Shown here in pieces: positions 41,110-52,459 of a stretch of 64,000 nucleotides of DNA. The stretch is taken from contig CAIIXF020000004.1 in the NCBI GenBank assembly GCA_903813345.2, positions 8,017,525 to 8,081,524 of the forward strand. Reading direction: 5' to 3'. The notes below the pieces were generated by a model. That model saw nothing but the letters and a program-made list of their open reading frames with translations. It was not told where the DNA came from and ran no database searches. Numbering within the stretch: position 1 is the stretch's first letter; the number at the start of each line of letters is the position of its first letter. The translations under genes were made by a program, and so were the position numbers. The stretch is from Owenia fusiformis (Eukaryota; Annelida; Polychaeta; Sabellida; Oweniidae).

Positions 41110-43780
41110 GTATGTAGGCTTAAGTCTGCCGTGGAATGTCTGTTGTGATGTCTTTAAAACATTCATACGTGTGTATTGACCATGTAACATTGACCTCTTT
41201 TAAATACGAGGACCTTGAATCTGAAACTTCTAAAATTTAAATAAATTTTATTTTCTTTAGGTAGCTTTGACCATCGTGATTTCTGTGTGTGTTGCCACAA
41301 TAAAGAAACCCGGTATTTGCCAGAACTACTGTCCGGAAAACTGTAGATGTAGTGAAACAGTGGTGGATTGTAAAACCAAAGGCCTCACATCTATACCATC
41401 AAAGTTATTTAGCTGTACGCAGACGTTAGTTGATATCAGCGGAAATAACATCAAGAATGTTCAAAAACTTGCTTTTTCTAAGGCAAAACGAACTGAAATA
41501 CTTTTACTTAACAGCTCGAAAATCATGACAATTTCAGAGAAAGCGTTTTATGGCCTTGAACAAATCGTGTGCCTAAACCTTTCAGATAATAAAATTCACA
41601 CAATTACAGAGAAAACATTCAGTGGGATGAGTTTTCCAAGCGAGATGTATAGCAAATGTCACGAAATTAGAGGTCTTCTTTGGGATGACTGCTCCCTGAA
41701 TTTAAGGTCAAATCCAATTCATGAAATCCAAAGAGGAGCATTTCAGAACAGTCACGGGCTTAGAGTTTTTATCGGGGCAAGTAGTGTGAGTATGCGTGTA
41801 TCTACAGATGCATTCACTTCATGCAATGTTTATGAAATAGTATTTGATAGCATAAAAGACCTTCAATTTGCGAGAAACACATTCAACTCTAAAATACAAC
41901 ATATCGCGATACTGAATTCCGTCTTACCTAATTTTGTAAGTGAAACATTCAGCGGGACAGATAATCTTCAAAGCTTGTTGATATCAAAATGCATAATTGA
42001 AGAAATCGAGGAAAGTGCCTTTGGTGGCATGGCATTCAAGGTCGATTCAATATTCCCAACCAACATAACAATTGAGGATTCGGTTATCAACGACTCCTTT
42101 TCCGAAGATTGTTTCCAAGGGTCAGATATGAAAGTAATCTTAATTCAGAATAACCATATGGAAGGGTTTGACGCATTTACCTTTCAAGGACTGGCCTTAG
42201 ATAAAATCATGATCATATCAAATTCAAATTGGAATCAAATAAATACAAATGCATTTTCTAACATTGGAAAAGTAAACCAAGGAATTCATTTCGAGGGAAA
42301 CAATCTAAGTACCATCCAATCGGACTCCTTTAAATTATCCCATGGTATTAACACGATACGGCTGAGTAGACAGTCTTCTACCTTGACATTGAACTCTGGT
42401 GCTTTTAGAGAGATCTATGGTCTTGATAGTCTGGTGATTTCAAATTGTAGAATTGGCGAAATAGAGACCGGTGCTTTTGGTTCGATTAGATTTAATGGCC
42501 AGTCATCATTTACAACCAACATAACAATTGAGCGTTCACTTATCGAAGGCTTTTTTCCTCGAGATTCTTTCCAAGGATCTAATATGAAGCAAATCATTTT
42601 TTACATGAATCATATGAAAGGGTTTGAAGCATTCGCATTTCAAGATTTAGTTTTAGACAAACTCATGTTTACATTAAACTCTAACTGGACTCAGATAAAT
42701 GCAAATGCATTTTCTAATATTGCAGAAGTTAGCCAAGGAATTCATTTTTATGAAAATGACTTCGCTGTTATCCAAAACAATTCATTTATGAAATCAAAAG
42801 GAATCGCAACGATAAGGTTCACCGGGCAAACTTCTAAATTGACAATTCTCTCTGATGCTTTTAATGGTATTTATGGTCTCGATAGTTTGGTGATATCAAA
42901 TTGTAGAATTGACCAAATAGAAAGCAATGCTTTTGGTGGGATTAGATTCAATCGCAACTCAGGATTCTCAAGCAACGTAACAATTGAGCATTCACATATC
43001 GATACCTTATTCCCACGAGATTCTTTCTATGGGTCTAACATGACACAGATCATAATTCAAATGAATCGCTTGAAAGGGTTTGGAGCGTTTGTCTTTCAAG
43101 GCTTGACCTTTAACAAGCTCATGATCATGTTCAATACGAAGTGGAATAAAATCGAAACAAATACATTTGCTAACATCAAAAATATAACAGATGGAATATA
43201 TTTCCAAGGCAATAAGCTATACGAAATTCAATCCGACTCTTTCGCAGATTCAGTAATTAAAACCCTTAAGTTCATTGATCAACCGACTATATTACACTTG
43301 AATCCTTATAGTTTCAGAAACCTGGAGCATACCAAAAGCATTGTTTTTGAAAATATGGCTAATGTCTATATAGAGAAATGGGCCTTCTACGGAATATGGT
43401 ATTTTGGAACGTTATTATTCCAAAATGGAACGATGATTTCAAATTTTGACAGACAAGCAATTGATTTTTACCAGGGGAGCAGGGGAATACAAAATTTACA
43501 GCTTTTGGATTACCCCATACAGTGTAATTGTGACGCGAAGTATTTGGCAAAAAATTCTAAAATGAAAGATATAGACTTCACTATAACTTGTACGGATAAG
43601 GGTGAAAGTAACCACACTATAATTGTTTGTTCGGATATGATTGCTGATTGGCAACCTCCAAAAGCATCTCTGCCGATGTGTAAAGATGAGAGAAAATGTC
43701 CAAGACATAATAGGTCTGTTGCCAATTCTCTATCTTCATATTCAGTCTGTTTTGTCTTAATAATGTTGCGGTTATTGTAG
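40600..43780 (+). CDS. LRR membrane protein with PPxY/PTAP cytoplasmic tail
   Basis: Two exons: 40600-41109 and 41261-43780 (donor GTG|GTATGT, acceptor CTTTAG|GTA, phase 0); about 1,009 residues. I prefer ATG 40600 (AAAATGG, better context) over 40558. The N-terminal ~150 residues are Pro-rich and cytoplasmic, with PPPSYNEL (PPxY), PTAPPEE (PTAP) and three 15-residue LPTNDEVVPAPSQRE repeats. A membrane segment (FVVRAIIVVALTIVISVCVA) spans the exon junction, so the protein is type II. An LRRNT cysteine cluster (CPENCRC), irregular leucine-rich repeats with three ~152-residue super-units, and an LRRCT-like CNCDAKYLA...C end follow. The last 13 residues are hydrophobic. Ligand and function unknown. 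Confidence 0.85.
41261..43780 (+). CDS. LRR gene exon 2 (ectodomain)
   Basis: 839 codons plus TAG. GLDSLVISNCRI occurs at 42419 and again at 42875, 456 bp apart; a weaker counterpart lies near 41960. Several N-x-S/T glycosylation sites (for example SNVTIE, TNITIE). Confidence 0.88.
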   Translation, partial: VALTIVISVCVATIKKPGICQNYCPENCRCSETVVDCKTKGLTSIPSKLFSCTQTLVDISGNNIKNVQKLAFSKAKRTEILLLNSSKIMTISEKAFYGLEQIVCLNLSDNKIHTITEKTFSGMSFPSEMYSKCHEIRGLLWDDCSLNLRSNPIHEIQRGAFQNSHGLRVFIGASSVSMRVSTDAFTSCNVYEIVFDSIKDLQFARNTFNSKIQHIAILNSVLPNFVSETFSGTDNLQSLLISKCIIEEIEESAFGGMAFKVDSIFPTNITIEDSVINDSFSEDCFQGSDMKVILIQNNHMEGFDAFTFQGLALDKIMIISNSNWNQINTNAFSNIGKVNQGIHFEGNNLSTIQSDSFKLSHGINTIRLSRQSSTLTLNSGAFREIYGLDSLVISNCRIGEIETGAFGSIRFNGQSSFTTNITIERSLIEGFFPRDSFQGSNMKQIIFYMNHMKGFEAFAFQDLVLDKLMFTLNSNWTQINANAFSNIAEVSQGIHFYENDFAVIQNNSFMKSKGIATIRFTGQTSKLTILSDAFNGIYGLDSLVISNCRIDQIESNAFGGIRFNRNSGFSSNVTIEHSHIDTLFPRDSFYGSNMTQIIIQMNRLKGFGAFVFQGLTFNKLMIMFNTKWNKIETNTFANIKNITDGIYFQGNKLYEIQSDSFADSVIKTLKFIDQPTILHLNPYSFRNLEHTKSIVFENMANVYIEKWAFYGIWYFGTLLFQNGTMISNFDRQAIDFYQGSRGIQNLQLLDYPIQCNCDAKYLAKNSKMKDIDFTITCTDKGESNHTIIVCSDMIADWQPPKASLPMCKDERKCPRHNRSVANSLSSYSVCFVLIMLRLL

Positions 43781-44420
43781 AGCGTTCGTGTCAAATCCAT
43801 ATTTGAACTTGTAAGCTATGTAAATAATTTGTGCATGGTCCATTTAGTGTTTGTGTAGTTATGGACCCCATGTGAGCCACTATTGTAGAATTTTCATGTC
43901 AAATTCATATTTTTTCTTCTAAGCTATGTAATAAAATATACATTTATGCACGATCCATTTTACAGCTTTGTGTAATTATGGACCCTATGTGAGCCACTAT
44001 TGTAAAACTTTCATGTCAAATTCATATTTTTTCTTGTCAGAAATAATATATAAATTTTTGCATGGTCCATTTAGCGTCTGTGTAGTTATGGACCCCATGT
44101 GAGCCACTATTGTAAAATTTTCATGTCAAATTCATATTTTTTCTTGTAAGAAATAATATATAAATTTTTGCATGGTCCATTTAGCGTCTGTGTAATTATG
44201 GACCCCATGTGAGCCACTATTGTAAAACTTTCATGTCAAATTCATATTTTTTCTTGTAAGCTAGGTAAATAAAATATACATTTAAGCACGATCCATTTAG
44301 TGTTTGTGTAATTACTAGACCCGATGTGAGCCACTATTGTTGAACCTTCATTTCAAATTCATATTTGTACTTATAAGCTATGTATATATAAAATATACAT
44401 TTATATTTATTTGAGTTGTG
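43770..44420 (+). repeat. Satellite-like array, part 1 (LRR gene 3' UTR)
   Basis: Monomers of roughly 110-120 bp with ATGGACCCCATGTGAGCCAC, TTTCATGTCAAATTCATATT and AAGCTATGTAAATAAAATAT. The array starts at the LRR stop codon, and several monomers contain AATAAA, so poly(A) choice may be multiple. Confidence 0.9.
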
Positions 44421-44840
44421 TGCGGTTTGGAGTCGCTTGATCACTACTTTAACACAATATGTTATATCAATTATTGGGTTTACATGATTTCAACATAATT
44501 CTTACAGAAACATTAGTTAATCTATCTCAATTTAATACTATATTCTTATATATATTACAATAGACAATATATTTTATATATGTTTTTTACTTACTTTAGT
44601 TGCAGTACATTAACCTGTTCATTACTTTGGTTGGTGCTGGGGAGGCTGGTGGGCTTTCCATGGTATGAGTTCACAAACTGATTCCCGCCAGATGTAGTCA
44701 CGTGACATTTCATCCTTATCACATGGTCTATATAAATTAACTCACCTATGAACTGGTGCCATCTATACTTCACTTACGGGATAGATTTAACTGTATGAAT
44801 AAAGAGTGATCTGAGACAACTCCAAAACACATAAATATTT
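44421..44840. other. Unique-looking interruption of the array
   Basis: No gene recognised. TCACATGGTCTATATAAATT near 44720 looks TATA-like, and GAATAAAGAG near 44800 could be a poly(A) signal; no coding exon lies between. Confidence 0.35.
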
Positions 44841-45740
44841 ATATTTCATATAAGTCATTTATGCACGATACATTTAGTGTTTGTGTAATTACTAGACCCG
44901 ATGTGAGCCACTATTGTAGAACCGTCATTTCAAATTCATATTTGTACTTATAAGCTATGTAATATAAAATATACTTTATGCACGATCCATTTAGCGTCTG
45001 TGTAGTTACGGACCCCATCTGTGCCAATATTGTAGAACTTTCATGTCAACTCCATATTTTTTCTTGTAAGCTATGTAAATAAAATATAAATTTTTGCATG
45101 GTCAATTTAGCATCTGTGTAGTTACGGACCCCATGTGAGCCACTATTGTAGAACTTTCATGCCATTGTATTTGTACTTATAAGCTATGTATATATAAAAT
45201 ATACATCTATGCACAATCCATTTAGTGTTTGTGTAATTATTAGACCCCATGTGAGCCACTATTGTAGGACGTTCTATTCATTTCAAATTCATATTTGTAC
45301 TTATAAGCTATGTATATAAAATATACATTTATGCACGATCCATTTAGTGTTTGTGTAGTTATGGACCCTATGTGAGGCACTATTGTAGAACTTTCATGTC
45401 GAATTCATATTTGTACTTATAAGCTATGTATATATAAAATATACATCTATGCACAATCCATTTAGTGTTTGTGTAATTATTAGACCCCATGTGAGCCACT
45501 GTTGTAGGACGTTCTATTCATTTCAAATTCATATTTGTACTTATAAGCTATGTATATAAAATATACATTTATGCACAATCCATTTAGTGTTTGTGTAGTG
45601 TTGGACCCTATGTGAGCCACTATTGTAGAACTTTCATGTCAAATTCATATTTTTTCTTGTAAACTATGTAAATAATATATTAATTTTTGCATGGTCCATT
45701 TAGCGTTTGTGTAGTTATGGATACCATGTGGGCCACTTAG
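44841..45740 (+). repeat. Satellite-like array, part 2
   Basis: Same monomer as 43770-44420, about eight further copies. A longer period is visible: the block with TTCTATTCATTTCAAATTC recurs near 45270 and 45510. Confidence 0.88.
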
Positions 45741-46084
45741 CTTAGCAAGGGATAATTTATCCTGATTCCTGAGATGGAGTTCTTGAAAGTCACATGGTGA
45801 TTTTGACCAATGAAACTCCCGCCTCAGATGTACAAGAAGTACAGTATAGTATAAACAATAAGATTCGTGTGTTTATTTAAATTCACTATCTGTCTGTTCA
45901 TGAATTCTTCATGTTACAATATAATAGTTAATTAATATCAATATAGAATTTATTGTTATACAAAATTTGATGAAATTTCCAAATTCAATCAATTCAATTC
46001 AAGTATTAATATTATAAATCTAAAATATTTCAATATGTCATGCATGAATTAAATATGTTTGATTTTACTAATATGCAATATTCA

Positions 46085-46345
46085 TCAAGAAATTCTAGCG
46101 GCCTCCATAATGTCTTCTAACTCCTTAATTTCATCTGTAATTTTTGAAACATTTTTAATTTTCTCAAGTTGATTGTCTTCCAGTTTTTCACCATTTGCTT
46201 GTCTTTCTTTAAGTTTTTCAACTTGAGTGAGTTTTTTGTTTAAAGCACGGATTCGTTTCTCTGCAGTTGTGAGGTTGCTGCTACCTCCACCGCCACCCGC
46301 CCCCACCTCCACCGCCCCCACCTACCAACACACTTTCTGATGGAC
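46085..46345 (-). CDS. eIF2A/PYM-like gene, last exon
   Basis: Acceptor TATTTCTAG|GTCC. PSESVLVGGG and the following glycine codons are in one frame; the coiled coil and stop (TGA 46085-46087) are in another. The shift falls in the G-rich tract about 46274-46322, most likely a one-base indel. An internal acceptor (GGTAG|GTGGGG) is a less likely alternative. Confidence 0.6.
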
Positions 46346-49300
46346 CTAGAAATAAAAAGACAAGGCATTAAAATGCAAAATGTCACCACCCACATTTGTT
46401 ACAGACGCCATACACCAACCACCGAGCACCAACCGATGCCACGAAAAAGTTGAAGACTATAACAATATGTCACCACTTGTAGTACTTAGTAATGACATAA
46501 AAATAATACTTTGTTCAGAGACAATGTCTGTTGAGTGGGATCTTTTATAAATATGACCTTAAGGCAAGGTTTTTTATTTTTTACACTAAAATTGTAAAAA
46601 ATGCGTCAAATTAAAAATATAACTAGAAAACCGCAACTCCACGGAGAAGCAAATCCCAACGAACGCTATATAACATATATGAATCTGTATTTTTCACAAA
46701 AAATACAAACATTAGAGATATATCAGAATTTTTGCCAATGTAAGCATTTGGGTGACCATTTAAGAGTGTTTAAGAGTGTTTTACATTTACTAATGCAAAA
46801 TATCAAGGGGTAGCATAATAGTGCTCCTATCTGACACAGTCTCTTTAAGTACCTGTTATTTTCTCAGCCTTAGGTGCTTCTGAAACAGGGGCACTCTGTT
46901 GTAGACTACATAGGGGGAGGCTGTCAATCACTTTCTGTAACTCCTCCTCTGGAATATCTGTCCTACAAAAAAATTTTAAATTATCAACTTTAAAGCTCCA
47001 TCACCATTTAGGCATTTTCAATTTAAAAAGACTGGTATTTGGAGGTATGGATATTTGGAGATATGAATATCAGAGTGAGACATCTTGAATCTTGCTAATA
47101 AAGGTTCTCTAGTTCTCTAGTGCAGCAAAAGATGTTTGTTGGAAAGTTATCTTGCTTAGTTTTTTTTACTATTGGAACATTTCAAGTTCCATGAATTCTG
47201 AGCTGTTGATGTTTTATTTGAAGAAAATCTTAAATATAAAATCAGATTTGAACTTCTGAAAACATGTAGATAATTTTGAAAAAAATTAAGTCAGTTTATA
47301 CTGTATTTGTTAAGTTATTGGAAGTTGTAAGAATTTGTTACAGATGCCGATCGCCAACCACCAACCGCCATCAAATAAACGGAGACGATAACAATACATG
47401 TATGTCACCACTTTTTGGTGGTGACATAATCAAAAATTGAAAAGAAAGTTTACAGCTTAATCTAAATTTTGTTCAAAAATGAATGAATGTAACAAAGGGA
47501 TTGGCTTTTCTTTTTTATTAGCTGCTTTTTCTCTAAATGAAATAATAACAGATATCTACTGAACAGTGAACACATGTACATATATATGACTCTTTATGTA
47601 ATAAAGTTAGCATGTACGTTGTTGTATGAGCTACTTGACTAAGTGATTGCATGAGCACAACCCAATAGTGAAAGTGAAACTGTTGTATCCCAGAATGCAT
47701 CAGCCATGTCTATTCAGGAACTTTAGACTATTTATGTTCTATATTATATATAATTCATATCTGCAATAAGTTAACATGCAGTAAAACCTGCGTATAGTGA
47801 ACACATCTCTCTAGTGAACACCTATTAACAGTGAACGTTTTTATTCGGCAAAACCTTTTCTCCCATTGACTGCCATGTTAAAGTGCAATCCTATAGTGAA
47901 CACCTACCAACTACGAACAGTGAACACTAAACCCTGGCAAAATCAATTGAATTATCCTGTCTCTAGTGAAAATTGAATCAGATAAGATTTCTTGCGGACT
48001 TTCTGCAACTGCCTTATCAGAGTTAAGCAGTTTATGTTTATATTACCTGCCAGAAATAATTAAAAGGTCAATTTGAGATCTTCTATTGAAACAGGTGTGA
48101 CTAATTATAATTCTTAATAAGCTTTGTTTTTGTTACAAAGGATATGCGTCTGGGATTGATTGCTTGGATATAATCTGGTTAACTATTATTACCTCTATCT
48201 GCTGAGTCCCAACTAAATCTTTTTCTCATCCCGTAAATTTAAAAAACAGATTGGATCAAAATTATAATTCATGATCATTTTACTATTAACTGCATCTATC
48301 ATGTCCTTTAACTAATTCAATAAAGTCCTTTAACTGACTCAAATGTCTCAAAAATTCCACTATTTAAAGGACCATGTTGATGAGATAAAAAGAATTATAT
48401 AGAGATAAAAATTTGACAATAAAAGGATGAACCATTCAAATGACAGTCAGTGTAAAATAAGTCAGTTTGTATATAACATTACACCAAATCAAATACTTAA
48501 CGCTTGAGTGTTATGGGTTAATATGGGTAGAAAATACAATTTAAATTGATTATTCCCTCCTCTCTTTTAATAGCTGGTCTCTTGATATAATACGGCAAAA
48601 TGCCGCGAAATCAAATCATTGCTGTAATAAACACCTACCAACAGTGAACATTTTTTTCTTGGCAAAATATTGTTCACTATACGTAGGTTTTACTGTACGT
48701 CACTTTAATTTCAGAGAATAACTACAGTAGAACCTGTGTAAGTGGAACACCCTCCGTTCTGCCAAAAAGCGTTCCACTTAGGAGGTGTTCCACTTACGGA
48801 GGTTTGGGTTCGCGGGGATTTAAAGAACATACAAGATCAAATATAAAGGGTTTATTATGTATCACCTGAAATCTGATTCTCCATTCATTGCACTGTTGCA
48901 GGGCAGCCAAATACCATTAACTGTCCATTTGTTTTACTCAAAAAGGTATCTGACATTCGTAATCCTCCTCATTCTGCCAAAAATATTCTGACATTCTTAA
49001 TCCTTCTCATTCTGCCATCAAGCACAAAGATTTGGCAATTAAGTTTTAAAGACTTGTTCCTATTGCTAATAATTCACTTGTAATTCAACTGACATTCTTA
49101 ATCTTACTTATCAAGATTGAAACAAACAGCAAGGTGTATTAATTAGAGGTAGCATCACGTGTCCATCTCTACAGGAGTTTAATCCAATTTGATGAATGAT
49201 AATCTTATGAAATCCTTATTTGCTAATTATCAAATTAATTAGTGGTAGCATCACATGTTGATCTCTACAGGAGGTTAATCCAATTTGCTATATGGTGATC

Positions 49301-50419
49301 CTAATTTGCCAATTATCATGTTATTACCTGTTTTCATACCCAGATATCACTGTAGAAGGTTAATTCTTTTTACATAAGTATCAATATTGAAATTTATGGA
49401 AAATTGACTGTTCCACTTAGCAGGTTAATTTTTCAATATGGGGTGTTCACTGTTCAAGTCTGGAGGTGTTCCACTTACAGAGGTTAAATTAACATTAAGT
49501 CAATGGGTTTTTAAAATGGGACTTTGAAAAAGCGTTCCACTTGCGAGGTGTTCCACTTAGCAGGTTCTACTGTATTTTTCAAATGAAAAAAATGTGCAAA
49601 AAAATATTAATTTTTCTTTGTAAAATTCTTACTTACTTTACTCCCCGTACAATGTCAGTAATAACCCATAGCTGATCTCTAAGTTTATTTGCTAGTTCAC
49701 TATCCTGGAATTTAAAAAGCAAATGGTGAAGAACTAATCAGGTCTTACAGAACGGAAAAACTTTGGTCATCAATGTTTTATGTTTGGTAAATTAATCCAC
49801 ATATTTTGAAAAACTATGGACAAATGGTTTCATACTGGCCTTGTCAAAATGTCTATTCAATTTTCCATGCATCTTTAAACACTCTGGCCTAGAAAATGTT
49901 TTATTTGGCTATTTCTCCAGAATTGAAGTCTAATGTTTCCAATTTTTAGACTCCTCAATTTTTGATGGCTTTATTTAATTTCATTTTGTTAGTTTAAAGA
50001 ATATTTTTATCTCAATATAGAATGTAATTTACAAGAATAATTTTCATACTTTTTTGAATTAGTATTTGAATCTATCGATTAGAAGGCCAAAAAATAATTA
50101 TTTTTTTCCCTCAAGAACCTGAGTATTTCCAATATATAAAAGAAAGCCTCTTTTCATATTCAAAGACCCATGTTACATTTGGGCTCATTAAAATCTTATG
50201 AGGGCCAATTAAAACTGTCAAAGGGCAGCCAATAGGAATTGAGGATACCAATACATATAGACTAATGTACCTTGTTTGCTTTTGCCACAGCAAGTTGCTC
50301 TTTAAGTACAGGTAGCAAGTCTGCTGGGTCTAGTGAGACTCCTTTGTAAGTGTTGCCCTCTCCTTTCTTATTTTTGCGCTTCTTGTTTTTCTTTGCTGCC
50401 TTAGAAGCAAGATCTGCAT
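46085..50419 (-). CDS. 3' exons of a gene with eIF2A/PYM-like C-terminal coiled coil
   Basis: Minus strand, four exons in order: 50419-50271, 49704-49637, 46962-46853, 46345-46085. Junction phases agree (0, 2, 1). The sequence starts ADLASKAAKKNKKRKNKK, continues through LLPVLKEQLAVAKANK, a short acidic stretch (DIPEEELQKVIDSLPL) and a Gly-rich linker, and ends AEKRIRALNKKLTQVEKLKE, QANGEKLEDNQLEKIK. That end resembles the C-terminus shared by translation factor eIF2A and PYM (partner of Y14-Mago), which binds the small ribosomal subunit. The middle matches neither as I know them, so the identity is uncertain. Upstream exons were not found before 57.5 kb. Confidence 0.55.
46619..46664 (-). 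repeat. Terminal fragment of the ATCCCACC-type element
   Basis: Reverse complement matches the right edge of the element at 37417-38598 (TGGGATTTGCTTCTCCGTGG). Confidence 0.7.
46853..46962 (-). CDS. eIF2A/PYM-like gene, third visible exon
   Basis: TDIPEEELQKVIDSLPLCSL; acceptor TTTTTTGTAG|G, donor CAG|GTACTT, phase 1 out. Confidence 0.65.
47170..47431 (-). repeat. Fragment of the TGTCACCACC-ended element
   Basis: Inverted, diverged relative of 35279-35410 (AACTTCCAATAACTTAACAA, GCGATCGGCATCTGTAACA when read on the minus strand). Confidence 0.65.
47779..48695. mobile_element. Pogo-like non-autonomous element 1
   Basis: Ends CAGTAAAACCTGCGTATAGT and, inverted, ACTATACGTAGGTTTTACTG; TA follows the right end. 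Internal AGTGAACACC motifs repeat near both ends, as in pogo/Tigger MITEs. In an intron of the eIF2A/PYM-like gene. Confidence 0.8.
48725..49572. mobile_element. Pogo-like non-autonomous element 2
   Basis: Ends CAGTAGAACCTGTGTAAGTG and CACTTAGCAGGTTCTACTG with TA on both sides (48723-48724 and 49573-49574). GGTGTTCCACTTA repeats inside the ends. Only 29 bases from element 1. No transposase frame. Confidence 0.85.
49637..49704 (-). CDS. eIF2A/PYM-like gene, second visible exon
   Basis: 68 bases: DSELANKLRDQLWVITDIV; acceptor AATTCCAG|G, donor AAA|GTAAGT. Confidence 0.65.
50271..50419 (-). CDS. eIF2A/PYM-like gene, first visible exon
   Basis: Acceptor ATATTTTAG|AT, donor AAG|GTACAT. Lys-rich start, then helix-forming LLPVLKEQLAVAKANK. 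Confidence 0.65.
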
Positions 50420-50787
50420 CTAAAATATATCAAAAACCAGTTTTGTATATATAAGTGTGCTATTGGAAAATTCACAAAACTGCGCTCATTTCCTGGCTGT
50501 CAGTCCTGCAGTCCAATATTTTCATTATTGATGTTTCTGATTTGCTGACTGGAAAAATCGAACAATTTGATTGGCTCCTGAAGTGATGGCCCTTGATCAC
50601 TAGAAGATCTAGTGGCCCAAACATTTTAAGGCCTAAATTAGTAGGTCTTCTTGTGCATTTCTGGGCCTTTGGGTACCTTATTTTAATCATATGGATCTAG
50701 GGGCCCAAAAATGATAACTGAGCATGAAAACTGGTTAATTGATGACCTCATTACAAAAATAGATGGCACTGACAGCCAATGCTTTAA

Positions 50788-51201
50788 GGACAGGGTGCAT
50801 GTTGGGAAATTTTCTGCATTCCTCAATTGAGTCACATGTTATTTTTCAAACATGAATAACTCCTTCCCCACATTGTCTACATCTTCCAAGTTTGCACAAA
50901 GAGTGCACCTTTGTGCCTAGAAAAGCCTTGTGAGAAGGTTTGTTTTGTAAAATGTATAAAAAATGAGAAAATTCAGTGAAAAAAAATTCTGAAAATTTTC
51001 TGATTTTTTTCACTGAATTTTCTTGTTTTTTATACACTTTATCAAAACATTCTTCTCACAAGTCTTTTCTAGGCACATAAGTGCACTCTTTGTGCAAAAC
51101 TGGAAGATAAAGAAAATGAAGAGAAGGAGTGATTCTTGTTTGAAAAATAACATGTGACTCAATTGAGGAATGCAGAAAATTTCCCATCATGCACCCTGAC
51201 C
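50788..51201. mobile_element. TTAA-flanked fold-back MITE (414 bp)
   Basis: TTAA at 50784-50787 and 51202-51205. Arms start GGACAGGGTGCATG and end CATGCACCCTGACC, and pair along almost the whole length (centre near 50995, AAAATTCTGAAAATTTTC). Confidence 0.85.
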
Positions 51202-51609
51202 TTAATTCCCTAACCCCGATAATTTACTCCATCGGCCATTTTGAATGGGACTTCCTATGCAAAAAATAATTTCCAATCCCAAATTTTAACATAAATGGGC
51301 TATAGTCTGAATATTTTCATTCCAAACTTCAAAAATTTTCAGACTAGAGGATATAGACAACATTCAAGGCATTACGATTGTGACTGACTAGGGCACAGTA
51401 GTAGTTGGAAACCTTAGTTGGAAACTAAGTAAGGACTGAGTCACCGGAAGAAGTATCAAGTCCCTATACAGAGAGGCCAGAGAGTGAGGACGCCAAAACC
51501 CCCTGGGAAAGGACCAAAAAGGACTTGATACAACTTCCTGTGGGCTGTCAGTGACATTCATTGTCAGATCAGACTTAGTCATATAAATCACTATCGTATG
51601 CTTTATTTG

Positions 51610-51723
51610 TCATTATTTTTTGATAATTTGGATATTTATTTTTTGTTATTTTCTTGCATACTAGGGACGCAAATGTTGAAAACAAAAATAAAAAACAAAT
51701 ATCCAAATCGTCAAAAAGAAACG
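51610..51723. repeat. Short hairpin
   Basis: TTGATAATTTGGATATTTAT is mirrored about 60 bases later by ACAAATATCCAAATCGTCAA. Confidence 0.6.
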
Positions 51724-51740
51724 TGAAACAACAACATTAA

Positions 51741-52459
51741 GGTTCAGCTGGAAAGTAACATTTTGGTAAAAAAATTGCTATACCTGCACATGTTATTTTC
51801 TGGTACAAAATTAAGTATCAAGTCATGTGTGTATTTCCTTGCTTTTTTCAGGAAAGGATCATTACACTGTCTATTTTTAGTAAACCTGGAAACAGGTCAA
51901 TGGTAGTTCCTGTGTTGACTGAAAACTTTGAAAGAAAATTTGGAAAAATAGAAAGTGTGAAATATCGGAATTTCCTGGAGTTCCCATTGAACCCCTACCA
52001 GATATTCTAAAAGAAGACAATGTAATGATACTTTCCTGAAAAAAGCAAGGAAAAAGGTACAGCTGGAAAGTAACATTTTGGTAAAAAATTGCTGTACCAG
52101 CACATGTTATTTTCTGGTACAAAATAAAGTATGAAGACATGTGTCAATTGCCTTGCTTTTTTCAGGAAAGTATCATTACATTGTCTTCTTTAAGAATATC
52201 TAGTAGGAGTTCAATGGGAACTCCAGGAAATTCTGATATTTCACACTTTCTATTTTTCCAAATTTTCTTTCAAAGTTTCCAGACAACACAAGAGCTACCA
52301 TTGATCTGTTTCTAGGTTTACTAAAAGTAGACTGTGTAATGATACTTTCCTGAAAAAAGCAAGGAAATACACACATGCCTTCATACTTAATTATGTACCA
52401 GAAAATAACATGTGCAGGTATAGCATTTTTTTACCAAAATGTTACTTTCCAGCTGAACC
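51741..52459. mobile_element. TTAA-flanked fold-back MITE (719 bp)
   Basis: TTAA at 51737-51740 and 52460-52463. Ends GGTTCAGCTGGAAAGTAACA and TGTTACTTTCCAGCTGAACC. The left arm is also repeated directly near 52060, so the element contains three copies of its terminal region and a long hairpin. Confidence 0.85.
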
